Source of the DNA: Tenacibaculum sp.
GTDB lineage: Bacteria > Bacteroidota > Bacteroidia > Flavobacteriales > Flavobacteriaceae
Length of the DNA stretch: 64,000 bases
Assembly: GCA_022448525.1 (NCBI GenBank)
Contig: JAKVCX010000004.1
Location: 372,001-436,000 of the forward strand
Direction: 5' to 3'
Part shown: one piece after another, positions 18,151-27,492 of the stretch
Position numbering within the stretch: the stretch's first letter is position 1
Layout of the letters: each line of letters begins with the position of its first letter
Position numbers and translations under genes: made by a program
Notes under the pieces: model-generated
The model's database searches: none
What the model was told of the DNA's origin: nothing
Seen by the model: only the letters and a program-made list of their open reading frames with translations

Positions 18151-19101
18151 ATGAGATTAATAACAATTGTAATTGTGATTTCATCTTTAATAGGATGTCA
18201 ATCAAAACAAACAAATCAAAAGATTATGGACGATTCAACTAATATTCAAGAAACAATAACCAAACTATTCATCAATACCGATAAAAGAGAATGGAGTGGG
18301 GTAGAAGCTCAATTTAACTCCGAAGTAACTCTTGATTATTCTTCAATGTCAGGAAATCCAGCAACCAAATTATCACCACAAGAAATTACTAGTGGATGGA
18401 AAACTATTTTACCTGGATTTACATTTACACATCATCAAATTGGTAATTTCATAACAGAAGTTAATGGAAATACTGCCAAGAGTTTTTGTTATGGCACAGC
18501 TACACATTACTTAGAAAATGAAAACGGGAATGTTTGGACTGTAGTTGGAACTTATGATTTTGATCTTCTTAAAGTAAATGATAAATGGAAAATCTCTGGT
18601 ATGAAGTTTAACTTTAAATATCAAAATGGTAATACAAAACTTATTCAAGAAATAACTCAGAACAACACTAGTTCTGAAGATTTAGTAACAAGAAATAAGA
18701 ATACTGTAAAATCATTTTTCAAAGCTTTAACATCTGAAAATGCAGAATCTGTTGCCGAATTATTTGCTGAAAATGGAAAACAGATAAATCCCTATCACTC
18801 TAATCTATTTCCTAAAGGAGCCAATGGTAAAGAAGAAATTAGAAACTATTGGAAACCGGTTTTTCCAAACTTTGATGGAATGACTTTTCCGATTCAAGAA
18901 ATATACGCAATGGAAGATCCAAACATTGTTTACGTGAAGTATTCTGGAAATATTAAACTGAAAAACAATTCAGGTGTTTATAGTAACGATTATTACTCAA
19001 CTTTCAAGTTTAATGATCAGGGAAAAATAACAGAATATGTAGAAATTTTTAATCCAATAGTAGCGGCCAAAGCTTTCGGATTAATAGATAAAATTCAATA
19101 A
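18151..19101 (+). CDS. Lipoprotein with two tandem SnoaL/NTF2-like domains
   Basis: A 316-residue lipoprotein (signal and lipobox ending SLIGC). Two consecutive NTF2-like domains are visible: residues about 30-165 (TITKLFINTDKREWSGVEAQF, FCYGTATHYL) and about 178-310 (VKSFFKALTSENAESVAELFAENG, VYVKYSGNIKL). SnoaL-like folds serve as polyketide cyclases, isomerases or small-molecule binding domains. With an AraC regulator before it and an alpha/beta hydrolase 2 bases after it, it may belong to an inducible small-molecule detoxification unit. Confidence 0.82.
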   Translation: MRLITIVIVISSLIGCQSKQTNQKIMDDSTNIQETITKLFINTDKREWSGVEAQFNSEVTLDYSSMSGNPATKLSPQEITSGWKTILPGFTFTHHQIGNFITEVNGNTAKSFCYGTATHYLENENGNVWTVVGTYDFDLLKVNDKWKISGMKFNFKYQNGNTKLIQEITQNNTSSEDLVTRNKNTVKSFFKALTSENAESVAELFAENGKQINPYHSNLFPKGANGKEEIRNYWKPVFPNFDGMTFPIQEIYAMEDPNIVYVKYSGNIKLKNNSGVYSNDYYSTFKFNDQGKITEYVEIFNPIVAAKAFGLIDKIQ

Positions 19102-19103
19102 TC

Positions 19104-20129
19104 ATGAACAAATTATGTATAGGAATTCTAACGGTTTTATTAATAGTAATATCATGTAAACCCTCAACAAAAAAAGATCAAAACAAAATCATAGAAACAA
19201 CACAAAAACAAAATACCATGAAAAGTGTAACATTTAAAAGTGAAGGATTAAATTTAGTAGGAAATTTATATTATCCATCAAACTATGAAGAAGGAAAAAA
19301 AATCCCAATCATTGTTTCATCAGGAAGTTGGACAACTGTAAAAGAACAAATGGCAGGATTTTATGCTAAGCAGTTAGCAGAAAACGGATTTATAACATTT
19401 GCCTTTGATTTTAGAAATTATGGTGAGAGTGAAGGTGTTCCTAGAAGTTGGGAAAATCCAACGATGAAAATTCAGGATATTAAAAATGCTATTGATTATT
19501 TAAAAACCTTACCAGAAGTGGATAATGATAATATCGGTGCATTTGGAGTTTGCGCAGGTTCAATGTATACACTTATGGCAGCTTCAGAAGATACAGATAT
19601 TAAAGCCGTGGCAACTACAGCTTCTTGGTTACATGATGCTGAAGCAGTAAAGTTATTTTATGGAGGTGAAGAAGGTGTTCAAACGAAAATTAAACAAGCA
19701 CAAGATGCTAAAAAGAAATATGCCGAGACTGGAGAATTTTCTTATATCAAAGCCATTTCTACAACTGATGAAACGGCGGCTATGTTTGGAGAGTTTGATT
19801 ATTACTTAAACCCAGAAAGAGGAGCTATTCCACAATGGAATGCTGATCAATTTGCAGTTGCAACTTGGGAAGATTGGTTAACTCTTGATCCATTTCCATC
19901 TGCTAAAAACTTAGAAAAACCTTTATTAATGATTCATTCAGATGGAAGTGTGTTACCAGATTATACCAAGAAATACTTTAATACTGTGCCTTCAAAGGAT
20001 AAAGAATTGATTTGGGTAGAAACAGATTTACCTTCACCTATGCATCAATTTGCATTTTACGATCAAGAAAAAGAAGTGAAGCTAGCAGTTGAAAAAACAA
20101 GTGAGTTCTTTCATAGAGTTTTAAAATAA
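19104..20129 (+). CDS. Alpha/beta hydrolase lipoprotein with Cys at the nucleophile elbow
   Basis: A 341-residue lipoprotein (LIVISC lipobox). Its alpha/beta hydrolase fold shows IIVSSGSW near the oxyanion region, FAFDFRNYGESEG, and the elbow GAFGVCAGSMYT where a Cys replaces the usual Ser. The catalytic His is probably in SPMHQFAF. Cys nucleophiles occur in the dienelactone-hydrolase-like branch. The gene starts 2 bases after the SnoaL lipoprotein stop, so the two are translationally linked and probably act on the same compound in the envelope. Confidence 0.82.
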   Translation: MNKLCIGILTVLLIVISCKPSTKKDQNKIIETTQKQNTMKSVTFKSEGLNLVGNLYYPSNYEEGKKIPIIVSSGSWTTVKEQMAGFYAKQLAENGFITFAFDFRNYGESEGVPRSWENPTMKIQDIKNAIDYLKTLPEVDNDNIGAFGVCAGSMYTLMAASEDTDIKAVATTASWLHDAEAVKLFYGGEEGVQTKIKQAQDAKKKYAETGEFSYIKAISTTDETAAMFGEFDYYLNPERGAIPQWNADQFAVATWEDWLTLDPFPSAKNLEKPLLMIHSDGSVLPDYTKKYFNTVPSKDKELIWVETDLPSPMHQFAFYDQEKEVKLAVEKTSEFFHRVLK

Positions 20130-20140
20130 TCCCCCTAACA

Positions 20141-20173
20141 ATTCTGTCTTTTTAATAGCTGAAAGGGCAGAAT
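20141..20173. terminator. Possible hairpin between convergent genes
   Basis: ATTCTGTCTTT and AAAGGGCAGAAT form an imperfect stem with G-U pairs between the hydrolase and the Ig-like protein genes. A clear T run is missing, so terminator function is uncertain. Confidence 0.35.
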
Positions 20174-20182
20174 TTACTTTAA

Positions 20183-21223
20183 CTAATTTATCGAAAAGCT
20201 GCGCTCTAAAGTAGGAGTAAGGCTTTCCTTTTGTATATCTCTATCAAATAAGCGTTCTAAATTATTTCCAGCAACATCTTCAATTAATTTATTACACTTT
20301 AAAACGTATGATATCGATTTCCATTTATTAAACGGTGAAAACATAACTTTTTTGTTATTGCTGTCTATAGTAAAAACACCTTCAATATGCTTATTCTCAT
20401 TATCATAAATTTTAAGATTATTACTTAAACTACCATAATCTAAATTATCACTTAAATGAATGATTAATGCGTCTTTAGTTTTTGGATTTGGAAGGTCGAA
20501 TTTCCAATTATTTATATTCGGTTGAGTTCTGTCAGCTTCAGAAACTTTAAAAGTAAACCTAAAATCAGACTTCATAGGAATTCCTTTAGCATCCTTTAAA
20601 TTTCCATCTATTTTTAATGTGTACGATTCGCCAATTTCTAGAACTTTTCCTAATCGTTTATTTGGACCTAAATCTCTTTTTTGTCTACCCGGTTCAACCC
20701 ACAATGTAATAAGCTTCCCGTCATTTGAAAGTAGGGGAGTTTCCAATGGTAATAATGCTCTATCTACCTTTTTTTGAGTTCTATTATCTATTAAGGAAAT
20801 ATGATCGTAGATATTCGTTGGGTTTACCGGTTTTGAAAACTCTACATACCATTTCAATAAATTTGATGGAAGTTCAGAAGAATTAGGATACAAATTTTGA
20901 ACACTAAGAATCTTATAATTGGATTCTAACGGAATAGAAAATTCATAATACGTGTTATTAAAAACTACGGTATAATTAGTTTCTACTTGAAATGGAAGTA
21001 AAGGAGAAAAAATTAACCTATCTCCTTGTCTATTTATATTTCCTATAATAGATTTTCTATTATTGCTTTCTTGTGAATTTTTAAAAGCACCTTTATAGAC
21101 TTTAATCACATTTTGTGAATCATCAGGTACAACTTCTATAGCTGTTTTAGAAAAAGAAAACTTTGGAGATTGTGAGAACAACTCCAAAGTTATTATAAAA
21201 AATAATATTGTTATTAATCGCAT
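20183..21223 (-). CDS. Secreted protein with bacterial Ig-like (Big_5/SbsA-type) domains
   Basis: A 346-residue protein with a signal peptide (RLITILFFIITLELFSQ). It appears to hold a Big_5-like domain around residues 100-230 (SSELPSNLLKWYVEFSKPVNP, FRFTFKVSEADRTQP) and a second related beta domain to about 335 (KDALIIHLSDNLDYGSL). Such domains occur in surface and secreted structural proteins. It lies 21 bases downstream of a second secreted protein gene and is probably its operon partner. I recognise no catalytic motif. Confidence 0.7.
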   Translation of the reverse strand: MRLITILFFIITLELFSQSPKFSFSKTAIEVVPDDSQNVIKVYKGAFKNSQESNNRKSIIGNINRQGDRLIFSPLLPFQVETNYTVVFNNTYYEFSIPLESNYKILSVQNLYPNSSELPSNLLKWYVEFSKPVNPTNIYDHISLIDNRTQKKVDRALLPLETPLLSNDGKLITLWVEPGRQKRDLGPNKRLGKVLEIGESYTLKIDGNLKDAKGIPMKSDFRFTFKVSEADRTQPNINNWKFDLPNPKTKDALIIHLSDNLDYGSLSNNLKIYDNENKHIEGVFTIDSNNKKVMFSPFNKWKSISYVLKCNKLIEDVAGNNLERLFDRDIQKESLTPTLERSFSIN

Positions 21224-21244
21224 TAAATTGCGGCAATTAAAAGA

Positions 21245-22342
21245 TTACAACCAACGGTTAGAACTTGTTTTTAACGCTAATTTGCCATTAGCTTCTCTCT
21301 GAATAAAGACAAATTCTTTATCATTTAGTTTATCTAATTGTTGAACGTTTACAAATGGTAAATTAATAAAATCAACACCACTCGTTCCTGCTCGTTCTTT
21401 AACACGAGTATTTAAAGAAGTATTAAACGCTTCAATATCTGCAACTTTTATCTTCATTAAAGCTCTATTGGAGTTTGCCATTAAAATGTAACGTTTTCCA
21501 TCTTTAGTCATTTCAATAATATCTAAAGGTGTATTCCAGTTTCCTAATTCCGCAACTGTTCTTCCTTTTGTATGAGCACCAGGATTTAAGCTATTCATTG
21601 GAAAAACAACTAATGGAGTACACGTATAACTTGCAATAATATGAGGTTGATTGTTTATCGTTGTCGTCATAAATGTCTTAATCGGAGCATGAGTTTCATA
21701 CTTTCCATGAGCCGCATGATAAATTTCTAATGAACTATCTTTTTGATTATTTGTGAATGGAAATGGAATTGATCTAAACGTTGAAGCAAATTCAGCATTA
21801 TTTAATCCTGAAACCATTATTTGTCCATTACCATATTGGATATCCGTAATTGCTAATCTACGTAAAGGTCTTCCTCGTCTGTCTTTAGCATCAGCTTTAA
21901 TTACATTTGAAACTGCAGTTTTTGAAAATGATACAGAACTTAAAGGAACATTTTCTAAAGTATTATTATTTACCAGAAATAGAAATGATTTCCCTGAACT
22001 ATGTTGCGCACCTATATAAACGTTTTGATTCACAGGATTCACAACCATATCTATAATTTGTAATTGATCGCTGTCTGCACCTAATAAATCGCTTAAAAGT
22101 GATTCAATATCTTTTAAGTATAACTTCTTGTTTGTTGCTTTTTTTGCTGAACTCATATCAACTGCAACAATTTGTGAATTTTTACTATCTCCTAAAAATA
22201 ATATTCCCTCTGGACCAAAAGTCATGGCGTTTATAGAACCAATTTCTGGATTACCAGTTGTAAAATCTTTTGTTAATGAGTCGTTTGCAAATGAAGGTAA
22301 ACAAAACAACCCTACTAGTAGTGTTAGTATTAATTTTCTCAT
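21245..22342 (-). CDS. Secreted beta-propeller-like protein of unknown function
   Basis: Start placed at ATG 22342, which opens a signal peptide (RKLILTLLVGLFCLPSFA); the track start at 22363 lies inside a -7 box. About 365 residues with recurring strand patterns such as GSINAMTFGPEGILFLGDSK, IIDMVVNPVNQNVYIGA and RRLAITDIQYGNGQIMVSG, suggesting a beta-propeller. I cannot assign an enzyme. The Ig-like protein gene follows, so the pair may form a secreted or periplasmic module. Confidence 0.65.
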   Translation of the reverse strand: MRKLILTLLVGLFCLPSFANDSLTKDFTTGNPEIGSINAMTFGPEGILFLGDSKNSQIVAVDMSSAKKATNKKLYLKDIESLLSDLLGADSDQLQIIDMVVNPVNQNVYIGAQHSSGKSFLFLVNNNTLENVPLSSVSFSKTAVSNVIKADAKDRRGRPLRRLAITDIQYGNGQIMVSGLNNAEFASTFRSIPFPFTNNQKDSSLEIYHAAHGKYETHAPIKTFMTTTINNQPHIIASYTCTPLVVFPMNSLNPGAHTKGRTVAELGNWNTPLDIIEMTKDGKRYILMANSNRALMKIKVADIEAFNTSLNTRVKERAGTSGVDFINLPFVNVQQLDKLNDKEFVFIQREANGKLALKTSSNRWL

Positions 22343-22360
22343 GGTTTGATTTATTTCTAT

Positions 22361-22368
22361 CAAATTTA
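22361..22368 (-). promoter_or_regulatory. -7 box (TAAATTTG) for the secreted protein pair
   Basis: TAAATTTG on the minus strand fits TAnnTTTG and is 18 bases upstream of ATG 22342. Confidence 0.45.
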
Positions 22369-22540
22369 CGGATAACCTGAGGCCTTATTCGTGAAAGAAA
22401 TGTTAAGGTTTATGGATATAGAAGTATTTAACATGCTCAATTAAAATTGTTTAATTCTATAACGAACAATTAAAATACGTGAACAATATCTTTATTTAAA
22501 ACAAAATTATATTTTCGTAAAACCAGATTTTCAATTTCAT

Positions 22541-23668
22541 ATGTCTAAACTTCCTAATACTTCAGCTAGTATATTTTCTGTAATGTCTCAATTGGCAAAT
22601 CAGCATAATGCAATTAATTTATCTCAGGGTTTTCCAAACTTTCCAGTGGATAATAGGTTACTAGAAATTTCTGAGCGTTTACTTAAAGAAAATATTCACC
22701 AGTATACTCCAATGGCGGGTTTACCATCGTTATTAGATAAAATAGCTGGATTGACTTTAAACAATTATGGAAGAGCTATTGATACTTCTTCTGAGTTATT
22801 AATAACTTCTGGAGCTACACAAGGTATTTACACAGCAATTAATGCATTAGTTACGTCTGGTGATGAAGTCATTATCTTAGATCCAAGTTACGATAGTTAT
22901 GAGCCATCTGTGTTGGTAGCAGGAGGGAAGCCTATTAGAATTTCTTTAAATGACGATTACTCTCCTAATTTCAATAGAATTGAGGATGCAATGACATCAA
23001 AGACGAAACTCATTGTAGTAAACAATCCACATAATCCGACAGGGAAAATTTGGTCAGAAAGTGATTATGAAAAATTAGAATTAATACTAGAGAAACATCC
23101 AAACGTTATCTTATTAAGTGATGAGGTGTATGAATACATTTCGTTTAAACATGCTCATATTTCAGTAAATAGCAGACCTAAATTAAGAGAAAGAGCGGTT
23201 GTGGCTTCTTCATTTGGAAAGTCTTTGCATGTTACAGGTTGGAAAGTTGGATATTTAATTGCTCCTGAACACCTGATGAAAGAAATTAAAAAGGTACATC
23301 AGTTTTTAGTTTTCAGTGTGAATAGTATTTCACAACATGTAATTTCTGAGTATTTGGATATCGTAAATTTTGATGAGGTAGCGAAAATGTATTCCAATAA
23401 GAGAACCTTATTTCAAGAAGCTTTAAAGGAGAGTCGTTTTGAAATACTACCATCTGAAGGAACCTACTTTCAAATTGTGAATTATAAAAATATTAGTACC
23501 AAGAACGATTTAGACTTTGCTAAAGAGTTAATTACTGAACATGGAGTTGCTGCAATTCCTATTTCAGTGTTTTATGAAGATGCTACGGATAAACATATGT
23601 TACGTTTTTGTTTTGCAAAAACGGATGAAACACTATTGCAGGCAGCAAAAAAGTTGAGTCATATATAA
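22541..23668 (+). CDS. Methionine/kynurenine-type PLP-dependent aminotransferase
   Basis: A 375-residue fold-type I (class I/II) aminotransferase resembling YbdL/kynurenine aminotransferase. Visible features are INLSQGFPNFPV at the N-terminus, HQYTPMAGLPSLLDKIA, NNPHNPTGKIW, SDEVYEYISF and the PLP-lysine motif SSFGKSLHVTGWKVGYL. Related enzymes transaminate methionine or aromatic amino acids with 2-oxo acids. The gene is convergent with the molybdenum-cofactor block and ends one base before it. No salvage-pathway genes are adjacent. Confidence 0.88.
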   Translation: MSKLPNTSASIFSVMSQLANQHNAINLSQGFPNFPVDNRLLEISERLLKENIHQYTPMAGLPSLLDKIAGLTLNNYGRAIDTSSELLITSGATQGIYTAINALVTSGDEVIILDPSYDSYEPSVLVAGGKPIRISLNDDYSPNFNRIEDAMTSKTKLIVVNNPHNPTGKIWSESDYEKLELILEKHPNVILLSDEVYEYISFKHAHISVNSRPKLRERAVVASSFGKSLHVTGWKVGYLIAPEHLMKEIKKVHQFLVFSVNSISQHVISEYLDIVNFDEVAKMYSNKRTLFQEALKESRFEILPSEGTYFQIVNYKNISTKNDLDFAKELITEHGVAAIPISVFYEDATDKHMLRFCFAKTDETLLQAAKKLSHI

Positions 23669-23669
23669 T

Positions 23670-23903
23670 TTATCCACCTGCAAATGGTGAAAGAATAGCA
23701 ACTTCATCTTTATCGTTAAAAGAGATGTCAATATCCTTCGAAACAAGATTATGATTTACAGCAATTTGAATGTCCTTGATTAGAATATTGTATTCATTTT
23801 CAAGAAAAGAAATTAATTCAAATAAACTTTCTTTATCTAAATTAATTGTTTCATTATTCTTATTAGTTTTCTCAGCTATTTCTCCAAAGTATTTTATTTC
23901 CAT
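23670..23903 (-). CDS. moaD: MoaD/ThiS-family sulfur carrier, probable molybdopterin synthase small subunit
   Basis: A 77-residue ubiquitin-like protein beginning MEIKYFGEIAE and ending DEVAILSPFAGG. The C-terminal Gly-Gly is needed for adenylation and thiocarboxylation. MoaD donates sulfur to precursor Z with MoaE. It is the last gene of the minus-strand molybdenum block, separated by 4 bases from the TauE/SafE gene. moaA, moaC, moaE and mogA are not in the window and must be elsewhere. Confidence 0.85.
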   Translation of the reverse strand: MEIKYFGEIAEKTNKNNETINLDKESLFELISFLENEYNILIKDIQIAVNHNLVSKDIDISFNDKDEVAILSPFAGG

Positions 23904-23907
23904 ACTT

Positions 23908-24654
23908 CTAAATTAAGAATAATTTTACAGCGGCGATTGTTAAAACTCCGGCTAAAACATATTTTAATACAAATCCATTGAATTTTTGACTTCCGTATAA
24001 CGCACCTAGACTTCCACCAATTACGACTATTGGTATAAAATACCATGCTTCATTCGGAATAATTCCACCTTTTGAGTAAAAACCTATAATTCCTGATATA
24101 GAATTCACAAAAATAAATAATGCAGAAACAGCGGCGGCTTGTTTCATATTTCCCCATCCTAAAAGTATGATAACAGGGCTTAGAATAATCCCTCCACCAA
24201 TCCCAATCATTCCTGAAAATAGACCTATGGAAGCTCCAATGACTAAGGATAAACTTATATTGTTTTCTTTAATACTAGATTTCTCCTTTCCAAAAACATT
24301 TAACATTTTTAAAATAGCAAAAGCTAAAAACACTCCCAATATTTGCTTATATAAGGTAGCATTTATGGAAATATATCCTCCTACAAATGCCATTGGTATT
24401 GATGTTAAAGCAAATGGGTAAAAAAGTTTCCACTTAAAGTGATTGTTTTTCTTAAAAAACCAAAATGATATACCAGAAACAAAAATGTTAAGTAATAAAG
24501 CTGTCGGTTTCATTACAATTGTTGGAAACGTGAATAAAGCCATTAATGCCAAATAACCACTCGCACCACCATGACCAACGCTAGCATATAAAAAAGCTAC
24601 TACGGAAAGAATTACAAAAAATAGAAAGAGTACGTCTGCTTGTAGAAACTCCAT
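23908..24654 (-). CDS. TauE/SafE family membrane transporter
   Basis: A 248-residue protein with about eight membrane spans, glycine-rich motifs YASVGHGGASGYLA and IGGGIILSPVIILLGWG repeated in the two halves, typical of TauE/SafE sulfite or organosulfur exporters. Its ATG overlaps the moeA stop by one base. Placement between moaD and moeA suggests a role linked to molybdenum-cofactor metabolism, perhaps anion transport (sulfur oxyanions or molybdate), but this is inference from context. Confidence 0.85.
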   Translation of the reverse strand: MEFLQADVLFLFFVILSVVAFLYASVGHGGASGYLALMALFTFPTIVMKPTALLLNIFVSGISFWFFKKNNHFKWKLFYPFALTSIPMAFVGGYISINATLYKQILGVFLAFAILKMLNVFGKEKSSIKENNISLSLVIGASIGLFSGMIGIGGGIILSPVIILLGWGNMKQAAAVSALFIFVNSISGIIGFYSKGGIIPNEAWYFIPIVVIGGSLGALYGSQKFNGFVLKYVLAGVLTIAAVKLFLI

Positions 24655-25826
24655 TAGCTCAATTTTATATATTCAATCTTTTGCCCTTTTTCTATGATAG
24701 TTTCATTTTCTGGTACAATAAGTAACGCATTAGAAACGGCAAAAGATTTAAGCATTGAAGAAGCTTGTCCATCTAGTAAAGTAGCTTGTCCATTTTCAAC
24801 AGTACCTTTTAAAAATAAAGTTTTACCAAATTTATTCTTAATGTCAGAAATTGTAGTTGCTTTTTCTTTTGGCAAATGCGGATTTGTATAACCTAAATGA
24901 GCTTTTAACAAAGGAAGAACATACATATAAAAACAACTTAAACTTGATGCTGGATTTCCTGGCAAAGCAAATACTTTAGTTGTATCATTATATCCAAACC
25001 ATAATGGTTTTCCAGGTTTTTGATTTACTTTGTAGAATACTTCTTCAACTTTGTTACCGAGTAATGCTTGTTTCACAAAGTCGTAATCACCTACAGAAAT
25101 CCCACCTGAAATTAAAACTACATCAGATTTATCGAGTTCTTTTTTAATGGTTTTGAAGGTTGTTTTAAACGTATCTTTAACTTTAGAAATTCGAACTTTT
25201 TTAATGCCTAATTGTTTTAACGCAAGTTTTAAAGTAATGGAATTGCTATCATACACTTGACTTTCTTTTAGTTTTTTGCCTACTTCTTGAAGCTCATTTC
25301 CTGTAACTAAAATACTAACTTTTGGCTTTTTATATACCTGTACCTTAGTAATTCCTAAACCTGCTAAAAAGCCAATGGCCGCTTCGTTTAAATAAGTTCC
25401 AGTTTTTAAAGCAACATCGCCAATTTTTATTTGATTACCCAATGGTCTTACATTAGCGCCTTTCTCCGGAAGAGTTAGTATTCTTAGATTATCATCTTTT
25501 CGCTCTGTATGTTCTTGCATTACCACAGTATCAGCATCATCGGGAATTCGTGAACCTGTAAATATTCTAATAGCTTCATTATAATTTACTGGGAAATTTT
25601 CATTACTTCCTGCTGGAACTTCACCAGATACAAAATAATCGTTATTATTTGAATGTACAAACGCGTAACCATCCATGGCAGACTGCTTAAATGGAGGCAT
25701 ATTTATAGGTGAAATAACATCTTCTCCGAGAATGTATCCTAAAGTTTTTTCAATTGGCCTTTTAACCAAAGCCATTTTCGAAAAATGATTTTCAATATGT
25801 TGTATTGCTTCAGAAACTGAAATCAT
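24654..25826 (-). CDS. moeA: Molybdopterin molybdenumtransferase MoeA
   Basis: A 390-residue enzyme with the usual domains: N-terminal MoeA region (MPPFKQSAMDGYAF), EHTERKDD, MoCF/MogA-like nucleotide-binding domain (SILVTGNELQ, DVVLISGGISVGDYDFV, PGKPLWFG, LPGNPASSLSCF) and C-terminal MoeA domain IV. It inserts molybdate into adenylylated molybdopterin. The start overlaps the end of the mocA gene by 4 bases and its stop overlaps the TauE/SafE start, so the block is one operon. Confidence 0.93.
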   Translation of the reverse strand: MISVSEAIQHIENHFSKMALVKRPIEKTLGYILGEDVISPINMPPFKQSAMDGYAFVHSNNNDYFVSGEVPAGSNENFPVNYNEAIRIFTGSRIPDDADTVVMQEHTERKDDNLRILTLPEKGANVRPLGNQIKIGDVALKTGTYLNEAAIGFLAGLGITKVQVYKKPKVSILVTGNELQEVGKKLKESQVYDSNSITLKLALKQLGIKKVRISKVKDTFKTTFKTIKKELDKSDVVLISGGISVGDYDFVKQALLGNKVEEVFYKVNQKPGKPLWFGYNDTTKVFALPGNPASSLSCFYMYVLPLLKAHLGYTNPHLPKEKATTISDIKNKFGKTLFLKGTVENGQATLLDGQASSMLKSFAVSNALLIVPENETIIEKGQKIEYIKLS

Positions 25827-26410
25827 AATGTTTTATTAATCAAGGTTTGATAGTCTTTTTGGGTGTCGACATCAAATAGGTCGATATTTGAGTTCATTGT
25901 AAAAATAGGAAATTCATCACTGTTTAAAAGCTTTGAAGCACCTTTATCACCTTCTAAATTTTCCAAAAGAGTAAAATATTTTTTAGGAAATAATGCTGGA
26001 ACACCTTTTCGTGAGGTGTAGTTTGAAGCAATAATAAAATCCTGAGAACTTTTCCATGTCTCTATAATTTTCTGGAAATAATCAATTTGTATGTTTGGTT
26101 GATCTCCTAAAACAATTAAGACAGCATCGTAATCCAAGTTTTTAATATGCTGAATACCTGAAACGATGCTTGAGGATAATCCGCTTTTATAATTTGAATT
26201 AGTTAAAATAGTCAAATCATATTTAGTGATGGATTTCTGAATTGTATCTGCATTTGCTCCGAGAATACAGTAGATGAAATTATTATTTAATAAAAGTATT
26301 TTTTCAATTACAGTTCCGAGTAATGTAGTATTTCCTACGGATAATAATTGTTTAGGACTTCCCATTCTTGAAGAGGATCCTGCTGCTAAAATTAAAGTCG
26401 CGATTTTCAT
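25823..26410 (-). CDS. mocA: MobA/MocA-type molybdenum cofactor nucleotidyltransferase
   Basis: A 195-residue nucleotidyltransferase with the signature LILAAGSSSRMGSPKQLL and the catalytic region VLIVLGDQPNI. In families like MocA this attaches CMP to molybdopterin to form the MCD cofactor used by xanthine-dehydrogenase-family enzymes such as the IorB-like subunit encoded upstream. The gene overlaps moeA by 4 bases and starts 4 bases after the xdhC-like stop. The choice of CTP rather than GTP is inferred from context. Confidence 0.85.
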   Translation of the reverse strand: MKIATLILAAGSSSRMGSPKQLLSVGNTTLLGTVIEKILLLNNNFIYCILGANADTIQKSITKYDLTILTNSNYKSGLSSSIVSGIQHIKNLDYDAVLIVLGDQPNIQIDYFQKIIETWKSSQDFIIASNYTSRKGVPALFPKKYFTLLENLEGDKGASKLLNSDEFPIFTMNSNIDLFDVDTQKDYQTLINKTL

Positions 26411-26414
26411 GAAA

Positions 26415-27428
26415 CTACGCGTGAATTTTACCAGTTATAGTTCGCAATGAAACAGGAGTTTTTTTCCTTGTTTCTGCTAAGATTTCTGATAAAATGGACA
26501 ATGCAATTTCTTCTGGTGTAATTGCTCCAATATTTAATCCTGCTGGACTATAAATAGAATCAAAAAACTCTTCAGAAAGGTCTGGAGCATAATGAAATAA
26601 TTCGTTTTGCAATTGCTCTCTTCTTTTCGCAGACCCTAAAATCCCAATATAAAATGGGTTTAAAGGTTCAAGTTTCAAAAGATACTTTAAGTCTTTAACG
26701 TAATTATGATTCATCAAAACTACAGCTGTTTCATTATCAATTGATAATTCTGCAATTTCCGGAGAAACGCCAATAACGGAATTCGCACCAGGAAAATCGG
26801 TGAGTTGCTTTGGATCTTTTTCTGAAGTAATAACGTCTACTTCCCAACCTAATAAGCTTGCTGAAGAACACAGTTTTACAGCATCATGTTCTCCACCAAT
26901 TATTAATAATCTGAAACAAGGTTGCAGGTGTTGCTGAAAAAATTCATGCGTATTAAAAGTTTCTTTGTTTAAAGTAGGAGAGAAGGAGTATGAGTTATTT
27001 TTTAATTTTATAATAGAACCAATATCAAAAATATATTCATCTTCTTTTTTATAAGATGAAACTATTTGAAAGACCTCTCTATTTTTTAATGACAATTTAA
27101 AATCATCTAAAAACTCTTGTGATACGTAAAACGGTTCTAGTAGAATATATAAGATTCCTTCACATCCTAATCGATAACGACCATCATAAGTCATTACTTT
27201 TGAAATTCCTGTTTCAAAAACTGATTGTGCTCTTCTTTGAACTTCCTTTTCAACACAACCGCCACTAACGGCACCAACCATTTTTCCATCAGAGGATAGT
27301 AACATTCTAACTCCAGGTTTTCTGTAAGAAGAACCTTCTAAATGTACAATGGTGGCTAAAACATTTTTAATTCCATTGTTTTGGTTTCTTTTCGCTTGGT
27401 ATACAATGTCTTTAAATTCGTGTGTCAA
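26415..27428 (-). CDS. xdhC: XdhC-family molybdenum-enzyme maturation factor
   Basis: A 337-residue protein with an N-terminal XdhC/CoxI domain (VLATIVHLEGSSYRKPGVRML, GAVSGGCVEKEV) and a C-terminal Rossmann domain (LLIIGGEHDAVKLCS, YIGILGSAKRREQLQ, GLNIGAITPEEIALSILSEI). XdhC binds the cofactor, promotes its sulfuration and inserts it into xanthine-dehydrogenase-type enzymes. It lies directly between the structural genes and the cofactor genes, as expected for maturation of the IorB-like subunit. Confidence 0.9.
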   Translation of the reverse strand: MTHEFKDIVYQAKRNQNNGIKNVLATIVHLEGSSYRKPGVRMLLSSDGKMVGAVSGGCVEKEVQRRAQSVFETGISKVMTYDGRYRLGCEGILYILLEPFYVSQEFLDDFKLSLKNREVFQIVSSYKKEDEYIFDIGSIIKLKNNSYSFSPTLNKETFNTHEFFQQHLQPCFRLLIIGGEHDAVKLCSSASLLGWEVDVITSEKDPKQLTDFPGANSVIGVSPEIAELSIDNETAVVLMNHNYVKDLKYLLKLEPLNPFYIGILGSAKRREQLQNELFHYAPDLSEEFFDSIYSPAGLNIGAITPEEIALSILSEILAETRKKTPVSLRTITGKIHA

Positions 27429-27492
27429 AATGATTTGTTTCCTTTAGAATTGAGTTTTCTATTTTGTAATCTAAGCAGTAAAATACATAAAA

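Noticed and set aside
21753-22019. Plus-strand ORF of 88 codons inside the secreted beta-propeller-like gene
   Set aside because: Antisense shadow of a real gene with intact signal peptide.
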